DNA from: Nostocoides sp. F2B08
GTDB taxonomy: Bacteria > Actinomycetota > Actinomycetes > Actinomycetales > Dermatophilaceae
Assembly: GCF_009184895.1 (NCBI RefSeq)
Contig: NZ_WESE01000006.1
Coordinates: 124,501-188,500, forward strand
Length of the DNA stretch: 64,000 nucleotides
Reading direction: 5' to 3'
Position numbers and translations under genes: made by a program. Positions 34,354 to 40,888 of this stretch are shown here, one piece after another. The notes below the pieces were generated by a model that was given only the letters and a program-made list of their open reading frames with translations, was not told the DNA's origin and did no database searches. Numbering within the stretch: position 1 is the first letter of the stretch; the number at the start of each line of letters is the position of its first letter.

Positions 34354-35682
34354 TCACACCTCGATGTCGAAGAAGGCCTGATCGTCCTGCAGAACACGCA
34401 CGGTGAGCTGCCCGGGATGCCGGGTCTGCAGCCTGTGCGCCTCATGCAGTGCCGCTCGCAGCGCTTTGCGGCGTTGGGGCAGCGTGCGCTCCACTGAGCA
34501 GTTGAACCAGACCGTGAAGGGTCGCGCATCCATCAGTCGGGTCTCCAGGAGGGTCTTCACGACGGACGGGTTCGGGTTGGCGTGGGCGCCGTCGGCGCAG
34601 AACACATAGTGGTCGGCGAGCACACGGCTGGCGAATCCTCTACTCAGGTTGTGCTCCGACCCATGGTGCTGCACCTTGACGACGCTGCACCGGAAAGGAT
34701 CGCCGTCCTCGAAACAGCCGGCCGCCTCAAGGCCGTCCAGAATCTCCTCCTCGGCCGCGTCGCCGGTGAGGAGCAGGGTGTGCCCGTCCTCCTCCACGAG
34801 CAGCGTGATCGACGCCCGGTTGGGCGGAGACACAGCACTGGGTCGGGTCTTCTCGATGATGGCTGGTTCAGCGTCGGCGGCATCGTCGGTGAGGGTGGCA
34901 GCGGCGATCTCACGTACCATCGCGCGCGCCGCCGCGGGCGACATCGGCAGGGTGCTCGTGGACGACTCCACACCCGAGCCAGGTGTGGTGTCGCGCCCTG
35001 TGGTGGTGCCGGGTTGGCGCTCAAGCCAGTCGCGCCACTCGTCGCGCAGCGTCTTCAGGTGGCGCTCGGCCGGACCGATCACGCGAAGGCTCATGGTGCC
35101 CACCTGTTCCTCGTGCACCGGATCACGGAGGAGCACCAGCCCCGAGCCGAAGGCCTCGTTGCGAGAGATCGGGGTCTCGTCGTCAACGAGGTGGAGCAGG
35201 GTGACTCCATCGGCGATGCTCTCGGCGAGGCCTCCGATGGAGTCGAGGGCCGGACCCTCGGCTGTCCCCGAGGTGAGCTCGAGGGCTTCGGCCACCCGGC
35301 CGGCGAATGCGCTGATGGGGCCCTCGAGGTCCTGCACCTGCGCGCGCCACGAGTTGTGCCACAGTCCGAGGATCGCCGGTGGTTGCGAGGACCTCGGCTT
35401 GGGAAACGAGGTGTTCCCCTGCTCGTTCACCTGGTAGTCGTACACCTCCCAGGCAGCCACCTCCTTCAGGAGGGAGATGACGCCGGAGATGTGGTCGGCA
35501 TCGGTGTGACTGACGACGACGAGATCGATGGGCTCATCGGCCGCAGCCAGCTCGTCCAGAGATGGACGAGTGTGCTTCGTGAAGGTCCCGCTGCGCCCGC
35601 CGTCGATGAGAACGTGCCGACCGTCGCCGGAGGTGAGCAGGAGGCAGTCGCCGTCGCTCGCGAAGAACACCCTGAGGCGCAT
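34354..35682 (-). CDS. MBL-fold metallohydrolase, ComEC/Rec2-like
   Basis: 442 residues, no signal peptide. The metal site SHTDADHISG (His59, Asp61, Asp63, His64) is the DADH form found in ComEC/Rec2-type metallo-beta-lactamase domains. A long insertion (about residues 90-290) precedes a second conserved part with LLLTGDAAEEE and KVQHHGSEHN, the later metal ligands. It may be a nuclease or phosphodiesterase. The ATG at 35682 has an excellent site (GGAAGGAGGG). It follows the subtilisin gene with 1 bp between them, so the two are surely co-translated. ComEC's membrane part is absent. Confidence 0.85.
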   Translation of the reverse strand: MRLRVFFASDGDCLLLTSGDGRHVLIDGGRSGTFTKHTRPSLDELAAADEPIDLVVVSHTDADHISGVISLLKEVAAWEVYDYQVNEQGNTSFPKPRSSQPPAILGLWHNSWRAQVQDLEGPISAFAGRVAEALELTSGTAEGPALDSIGGLAESIADGVTLLHLVDDETPISRNEAFGSGLVLLRDPVHEEQVGTMSLRVIGPAERHLKTLRDEWRDWLERQPGTTTGRDTTPGSGVESSTSTLPMSPAAARAMVREIAAATLTDDAADAEPAIIEKTRPSAVSPPNRASITLLVEEDGHTLLLTGDAAEEEILDGLEAAGCFEDGDPFRCSVVKVQHHGSEHNLSRGFASRVLADHYVFCADGAHANPNPSVVKTLLETRLMDARPFTVWFNCSVERTLPQRRKALRAALHEAHRLQTRHPGQLTVRVLQDDQAFFDIEV

Positions 35683-35683
35683 G

Positions 35684-37891
35684 TCATCCCTCCTTCCGAC
35701 GCATCTCCTTGAGCATCGCCCGATGCATGTCGACGAACTCCGCCGTACGGGCCAGGCAGGCTCCACCGTCGATGACTCCGAACCCGGTGTCGTTGCGCCA
35801 CCCGAAGGTCTGGCCGGGCAGCGGCGCCGAGGTCGAGCGCATGATCCCCTGGATCTGCGCCGACGTCAGCCATGGTGCGAGCCCCAGCATGAGTGCGGCG
35901 ACCCCGCAGACGAAAGGCGAGGCCATGCTCGTGCCGGTCATCTCGATCCATGGGAAAGCACGGTCGAAGCCGCGGGCCGCGACGACCTTCGTGCCGTCGG
36001 CTGCGATGTCGGGCTTGCTCCGTCCGTCTCGGGTAGGGCCTCGGCTCGAGGTGATGTGAGCGGCGTTCACCCCGAGGTCGGCGTTGGCCACAGCGAGAAT
36101 ACGTTCCGCGCAGGCGAGGGAGTTGATCATCCGGTCGCTGGTGTAGGAGCTGGGAGCGAAGTGCGAGGGGTACGCCCACTGGTTCCCGGTGCCCGGGAGC
36201 CGACGTGGGTCGTCGCGCTCGATCCAGGCGTCGAACCGCCCGTCGCGCACGACCACCCCGGTCAGCCGCACCCGCCACTCGCCGGTCGCGATGGGACCGA
36301 TCTGGTGCGAACCGTCCGCCGCGACCTCACCGAAGAACGGCGAGAGGACCACGGAGATGCGGTTGAGCCCGTTCGCCGGATGGTAGGCCTCGTTGTACAC
36401 GCTGAGCACAGTGCCGTTCTTGAGGACCTCGTTGCGGATCTTGGAGCCCTGCGGCACCTTCGGCAGCCACGGCAGACCAGGGGGCTTCACTTCGACGTCG
36501 AACCTGTCCTGCGGTCCGTACCAGATCTCGAGCTCGTTCTCCGAGACGTCGGAGATGCCCTCGCCGCCGGTCATCCATCCGAGCTCATGGCGCAGGCTCG
36601 TCGCCGGTAGCGAGCCGCCGGCGTGGATCCGGCCCTTGACGAAGTCCATGTCCCCGGGCCAGCGCGGTTCGACCTGCCCGGCGTTTCCGGCCGCCACCGA
36701 CACGCACCGGCCACGGGTGGCCAAGGCGTTGTCGATCCAGCGCGCCATAGTGCTCGAGGTGTCATGCGCGTGGCCGTTGGTGCCCAGGCTGATGTTGATC
36801 GAGAGAGGCAGAGGTATCCCGTCCTTGTTCCGCTTCTTCCCGAGCTCCGCCGCGAGGTCGAGCAGGTAGTCGACCGCGTCCGCGATGCGGGTCGAGTCGT
36901 AGAAGCTGGAAGCCGCCTCGGTGTCCTCCGGACGGAGGACGACGAGCACGCCGGCGAGCATGGCCCTCCGTGCCACCCCTCTGTTGCCTGCCGCGATGGA
37001 GGCGACGTGAGTGCCGTGCGAGGCGATCCTCATCTGGGACTGCGGCTCCAGGGCAGTGGCCGCCATCCTCCGCGTCGAGGAGGCGGCGATGGCGGCGTTC
37101 ATGTGCGTCTGGAGGATCTCCGACCCGTAGTGCAGCGCCTCCCGGTCCCCCGGGCGTGTGGCGGATGGGGGTGGCCGCGTGGTGCCGCCCTGGTCCCAGA
37201 TGGCCACCCACCGCGTCTGGCCGTCGCGGTCCAGGAAGTCGCTGTGTGCGAAGTCGAAGCCGCCGACGTCGATGATGCCGACGAGAACGTCATGACCGTA
37301 CCCGTGCCGGCGGCTCTGGGTGGCGATCTTGCGCATGGCCCGGTCCGGGGGGCCGGTCCGGGTCCCGACGACGGGCTCCGGCCCGCGCAGGGTCTGTCCC
37401 GGTTCGACGTACGAGACACCCGGGATGGCGAGGATCCGCGAGATCCCGGAGGCCGTGGTCTCGACGGAGGCGGTGTCGAGTTTCCAGCGCACCCTCGTCG
37501 CGTGCTCGCGCACCTCGGAGACGGCACGAGCGTGGGCCTCCGGGTCGAGGTCACGGTCGATCTGGACGAATGCGGAGAACGACACCTGGGTCGGCGTCAC
37601 GTCCTCCTCGAGGTCGGCCGCGAGCCGGGCGACCTTCTCCGGCTGCAGGATTCGGATCGGTCGCGCCCCGTCCTCCGGTGCTTCGACACCGGACGTGCCG
37701 TCGGCGCCGGCCGGGGTCGCTGTCTCGGCCGCACCCGTGGCCTCGGAGTCGAGCTCGGCAGCGGGCTCGGGCAGCGCAACCGACGGGCACTGTTCCGCAC
37801 GGGCTGCGTTGACCTCGTTTGAGCCGCCCAGAAAAACGTCCAGCTTGGGCGACAGTCGTGGGTTCAGCGCCTTCACTTCGGCTGGTTTCAT
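35684..37891 (-). CDS. S8 (subtilisin) family serine peptidase, no signal peptide
   Basis: 735 residues. An N-terminal Ala/Glu-rich stretch to about 80 and a propeptide-like I9 region (about 103-165, IPGVSYVEPGQ) precede the catalytic domain: Asp208 (VGIIDVGG), His292 (SHGTHVAS), oxyanion Asn403 (AAGNAGQ), Ser655 (GTSMASPF). An insertion of about 200 residues lies between Asn403 and Ser655. There is no secretion signal, so it acts in the cytoplasm or leaves by another route. The ATG at 37891 has GGAGG upstream. It is divergent from the astacin gene and 1 bp from the MBL-fold gene. It could mature or cut the products of the neighbouring operon. Confidence 0.87.
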   Translation of the reverse strand: MKPAEVKALNPRLSPKLDVFLGGSNEVNAARAEQCPSVALPEPAAELDSEATGAAETATPAGADGTSGVEAPEDGARPIRILQPEKVARLAADLEEDVTPTQVSFSAFVQIDRDLDPEAHARAVSEVREHATRVRWKLDTASVETTASGISRILAIPGVSYVEPGQTLRGPEPVVGTRTGPPDRAMRKIATQSRRHGYGHDVLVGIIDVGGFDFAHSDFLDRDGQTRWVAIWDQGGTTRPPPSATRPGDREALHYGSEILQTHMNAAIAASSTRRMAATALEPQSQMRIASHGTHVASIAAGNRGVARRAMLAGVLVVLRPEDTEAASSFYDSTRIADAVDYLLDLAAELGKKRNKDGIPLPLSINISLGTNGHAHDTSSTMARWIDNALATRGRCVSVAAGNAGQVEPRWPGDMDFVKGRIHAGGSLPATSLRHELGWMTGGEGISDVSENELEIWYGPQDRFDVEVKPPGLPWLPKVPQGSKIRNEVLKNGTVLSVYNEAYHPANGLNRISVVLSPFFGEVAADGSHQIGPIATGEWRVRLTGVVVRDGRFDAWIERDDPRRLPGTGNQWAYPSHFAPSSYTSDRMINSLACAERILAVANADLGVNAAHITSSRGPTRDGRSKPDIAADGTKVVAARGFDRAFPWIEMTGTSMASPFVCGVAALMLGLAPWLTSAQIQGIMRSTSAPLPGQTFGWRNDTGFGVIDGGACLARTAEFVDMHRAMLKEMRRKEG

Positions 37892-38046
37892 CCGTCGCCT
37901 CCACGTGCCGCAGTCCCTGACCGGGGTTCGGCCGCCGGACGACTCGCCGCGTTCATGAGAGGTCGCCCCCCACTGTAGCACCATGGTGGACCCGAGAGGG
38001 GTCCGACGGAAGGGTTAGGACGACATTGAGGCGATGCCCGAGGACA

Positions 38047-38075
38047 TTGTCCGTCGGCAACGCCGGGCGTAACCT
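38047..38075 (+). promoter_or_regulatory. Promoter of the astacin/ATP-grasp operon
   Basis: TTGTCC (38047-38052), a 17-bp spacer and TAACCT (38070-38075) fit a housekeeping sigma promoter. The leader would be about 95 nt, with AAGGG (38164-38168) before the ATG at 38176. The 284-bp divergent gap also holds the start of the S8 gene; no operator is obvious. Confidence 0.55.
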
Positions 38076-38175
38076 GAGTCCGGGTGGCGTTGGCGACGAC
38101 GCGCCGCGAGCACAGGTGATTCGCGGTGGCCGCCACCGACGTGGCCATCCGTTCGCCTAGTGCAAGGGTACGGTC

Positions 38176-39495
38176 ATGTCAGAGACACCAGGACGCGGCG
38201 CGAAGAAGAGCACCGCCAAGAAGAGCACCCCCCGCAAGAGCCCCGACAACCCGGAGGCGCAGAGCTCCCCGGAGATCGGCACCGCGATCATCGCGGGACT
38301 GACGTTCGGACCCAAGGCGGTCCAGTATGCCGTCGTCGATGGCCGAGCCATCTTCGAGGGCGATATCGACCTGGGCAGTGTCGAGGAGGTCGAGGCCGCG
38401 ACTGCCGCCATGCGCACCGAGGGCCTGGAGCAGGGCGTCATCCTCCCCGGGAGTCAGTTCCGCTGGCCCGGAGGGCAGGTGCCGTACGAGATCGACCCGG
38501 CGATGCCGGACCAGCAGAGAGTGCACGACGCCATCGCCCACTGGGAGCAGCACACCGTCATCCGGTTCATCCTGCGGACATCGGCCAACGCCGCGAGCTA
38601 CCCGAACTACGTGCGCTTCATGCACGGCACAGGATGCTCGTCTCAGGTGGGCATGAGAGGGACCGGAAGGCAGGACATCTCGATGGGCACCGGCTGCGAC
38701 GCCGGGCGCGGCATCCACGAGATCGGTCACGCCGTGGGTCTGTGGCACGAACAGAGCCGTGAGGACCGCGACCAGTTCGTCACCATCCACTGGCAGAACA
38801 TCCAGGCCGGTCGGGAGCACAACTTCAACCAGCACATCGCCGATGGCGATGACGTGGGGCCGTACGACTACGGCTCGATCATGCACTACGAGCGGACTGC
38901 GTTCTCCCGCAACGGGCAGGACACGATCACGCCCACCAACCCAGCGACCGCCCAGATCGGCCAGCGGACAGCCCTCAGCCAGGGCGACCTCGATGCGGTG
39001 GCCGAGATGTACGGCCGGCCGGGCCCCAGTGTGAAGAAGACCTTCGACGACGGCGGCGGGGTGGGCACGTTCAAGAAGATCCGCGACGACGGACCCACCA
39101 CGAAGCGACCGTGGACCGACCCGCCTCGATGGAAGAAGTTACGCGACGACATACCCAAGCAGCCGTGGTCGGACCCGATCAAGAAGGTGCGTGACGACGG
39201 GCCGAGCGGAGGCATCAAGAAGGTCGCTGACGACGTGCGCATCCCGATCCCTCGACAGCCGGGCCCTTTCCCCGGCAGGATCTCTCCGTTCCTGCTGTCC
39301 ACGGGGCACCACGCGGACGTCCAGGGCGAGGACGCGGCGCTCATGGATGCGCTCGAGGCAGCGTCGGCTGCGGTCGAGGAGGCTCGACGCAACGTCGTCG
39401 CGCTCCAGACTGCCCTGACCGCGGCAACCTCGGAGCTGGCCCGGGCGCAGGAGGAGTACGACGCGGTGGTGGCGGCGATCCAGTATCCGGGTTGA
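38176..39495 (+). CDS. Astacin-like M12A metalloprotease with a repeat tail (candidate ATP-grasp substrate)
   Basis: 439 residues, no signal peptide. A Lys/Ser-rich N-terminus (to about 28) precedes a catalytic domain: zinc site HEIGHAVGLWHEQSREDRD (His181, His185, His191; Glu182) and the Met-turn SIMHY (234-238), both intact. Residues 286-357 carry five spaced copies of a (hydrophobic)-KK-x-x-DD-(G/I)-P type unit: VKKTFDDGG (286), FKKIRDDGP (299), WKKLRDDIP (319), IKKVRDDGP (335), IKKVADDV (347), with PWTDPP and PWSDP between. A coiled coil (about 385-435) ends it. Paired Lys and Asp in repeats resemble graspetide cores. The ATP-grasp gene starts 4 bp after the stop. Confidence 0.87.
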   Translation: MSETPGRGAKKSTAKKSTPRKSPDNPEAQSSPEIGTAIIAGLTFGPKAVQYAVVDGRAIFEGDIDLGSVEEVEAATAAMRTEGLEQGVILPGSQFRWPGGQVPYEIDPAMPDQQRVHDAIAHWEQHTVIRFILRTSANAASYPNYVRFMHGTGCSSQVGMRGTGRQDISMGTGCDAGRGIHEIGHAVGLWHEQSREDRDQFVTIHWQNIQAGREHNFNQHIADGDDVGPYDYGSIMHYERTAFSRNGQDTITPTNPATAQIGQRTALSQGDLDAVAEMYGRPGPSVKKTFDDGGGVGTFKKIRDDGPTTKRPWTDPPRWKKLRDDIPKQPWSDPIKKVRDDGPSGGIKKVADDVRIPIPRQPGPFPGRISPFLLSTGHHADVQGEDAALMDALEAASAAVEEARRNVVALQTALTAATSELARAQEEYDAVVAAIQYPG

Positions 39496-39499
39496 TTCT

Positions 39500-40459
39500 G
39501 TGATCCTGCTCGTATCGCACGACGAGGACGACCACCTGGCCCCGATGCTGTCCGCTCTGGCGGCCATCGGGAGCGAGGCGGTCGTCGTCGACACGGCGGG
39601 GTTGCCGGCAGCAGTCGGAATGGCCGCCGAGCACGGGCCCCGGGGTGACAGGTGGCGGCTGAGGCTGGCGGATGGTGCCTGGCTCGATCTCGACCGGTGT
39701 GGATCGGGATGGTGGCGCCGGCCACGACCACCGGCCCACGATCCCCGCATCACGGACCCCATGGAGGCTGCGTGGGCGGCCAACGAGACCTACGAGGCGA
39801 TGGCCGGCTTCTGGGGTGCCCTGCCGATCACCTGGGTGAGCCCTCCTGCGGCCATCGAGACCGCGATGATGAAGACGTGGCAGCTGCCGGCTGCCCGCGC
39901 CGCTGGACTCGAGATCCCTGAGACCCTCGTGACGAGCGACCCGGAGGAGGCGAGGTCCTTCGTCGACCGGCTCGGTCCGACCCGGGTCATCTGCAAGGCA
40001 TTCTCCGCGACCGAGACCCATTGGCGCGAGACGCGACAGGTGGGGTCGGCGGAGTACGAGCTCCTCGACCGGGTCCAGCTGGCGCCCGTGATCTTCCAGG
40101 AGTTCGTGCCCGCCGAGGTCGACCTTCGCGTGACGATCGTCGGGGAGCACGTGTTCGCGGCGGCGATCGAGAGCCAGGAACTGCCCTACCCGCTCGACTT
40201 CAGACTCTTCCTCGATACGGGGCGGGGAGTCTCCATGCGGCCCGCGGTGCTTCCCGACGTCGTCGTCGAGGCCCTGCATCGGCTGCTCAAGGCGGCAGGC
40301 CTGCGCTACGGCGCCGTCGACATGCGACGCACACCGGATGGGCGGCATGTCTTCCTCGAGGTCAACCCCGCGGGACAATGGCTCTTCGTGGAAGAGGTCA
40401 CCGGTCAGCAGATCACGGCGAGCATGGCGCGGATGCTGACCGACCTCGACCGCCGGTGA
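39500..40459 (+). CDS. MvdC/MvdD-type ATP-grasp peptide ligase (graspetide maturase-like)
   Basis: 319 residues. The N-terminal pre-grasp region (MILLVSHDEDDHLAPML, VVVDTAGLP, WWRRPRP) matches the MvdC/MvdD start. ATP-grasp features: MMKTWQLPAARAAGLEIPET, CKAF (Lys166), IFQEFVPAEVDLRVTIVG and the metal-binding FLEVNPAGQWLFVE (Glu287, Asn289). In graspetides such enzymes join Asp/Glu side chains to Ser/Thr (ester) or Lys (amide). The GTG is 4 bp after the astacin stop with no strong site of its own, so translation is coupled. No small precursor gene is seen; the astacin tail is the obvious substrate. Confidence 0.85.
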   Translation: MILLVSHDEDDHLAPMLSALAAIGSEAVVVDTAGLPAAVGMAAEHGPRGDRWRLRLADGAWLDLDRCGSGWWRRPRPPAHDPRITDPMEAAWAANETYEAMAGFWGALPITWVSPPAAIETAMMKTWQLPAARAAGLEIPETLVTSDPEEARSFVDRLGPTRVICKAFSATETHWRETRQVGSAEYELLDRVQLAPVIFQEFVPAEVDLRVTIVGEHVFAAAIESQELPYPLDFRLFLDTGRGVSMRPAVLPDVVVEALHRLLKAAGLRYGAVDMRRTPDGRHVFLEVNPAGQWLFVEEVTGQQITASMARMLTDLDRR

Positions 40460-40464
40460 CCGTC

Positions 40465-40528
40465 ACCGGATGAAACGTCAAGCGACTGAAACGTCACCGA
40501 CCGCAACCGCCACCGACTGAAGGGGCCG
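40465..40528. repeat. Decayed 16-bp tandem repeat, four units
   Basis: Units at 40465, 40481, 40497 and 40513 align at a 16-bp period around (C)CGACTGAAACGTCA; the first two share TGAAACGTCA and the last two have diverged. It fills the gap between the ATP-grasp and YbaY-like genes and ends at the YbaY-like ATG, contributing its GAAGGGG site. It is too short and degenerate for CRISPR. Confidence 0.7.
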
Positions 40529-40876
40529 ATGATGCCGAAGGTATCCGTGCGGATCGAATGGCCCGAGCACGCCCCTCTGCCCGAGAACGCATACGCGGTG
40601 GTGACGGTGGAGGACGTCAGCAGGGCCGACGCACCGTCGGTCGTGGTCGGGGAGACGCTGCTGGAGGAGGTGGATCCCGGCACTCCAACAATGACCGAGG
40701 TGGAGGTCGGCGAGGTCGACCCGGGCGCGGACCTCGTCGTCCGCGTCCACGTCGCCGACCGGTCCCGGGCCGAGCGGCAGATCGAGATCGGCGACCTCGT
40801 CACGACCGAGTCCTACCCGGTGCTCACCCGGGGACGTGGCAGCTCAGTCGTCGTCCGGCCCCGTGTCATCGGCTGA
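40529..40876 (+). CDS. YbaY-like small protein
   Basis: 115 residues, mostly beta. VRIEWPEHAPLPENAYAVVTVEDVSRADAPSVVVGETLL closely follows the YbaY/type III pilotin-like pattern (LPPGAxxxVxLxDVSRADAP). YbaY proteins are usually lipoproteins, but here no signal or lipobox is present. An ATG at 40529 or 40532 follows GAAGGGG. It is the third gene of the astacin operon, 69 bp after the ATP-grasp gene, and ends 12 bp before the convergent valS. It may bind the modified product; this is inference. Confidence 0.65.
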   Translation: MMPKVSVRIEWPEHAPLPENAYAVVTVEDVSRADAPSVVVGETLLEEVDPGTPTMTEVEVGEVDPGADLVVRVHVADRSRAERQIEIGDLVTTESYPVLTRGRGSSVVVRPRVIG

Positions 40877-40888
40877 CGAGCCGGGCCG

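Noticed and set aside
37988-38004. GGACCC-GAGAG-GGGTCC hairpin in the divergent gap
   Set aside because: A 6-bp GC-rich stem is expected by chance at this composition, with no T-run and no second copy.
40465-40528. CRISPR-like repeats
   Set aside because: Only four degenerate 16-bp units with no spacers and no cas genes.
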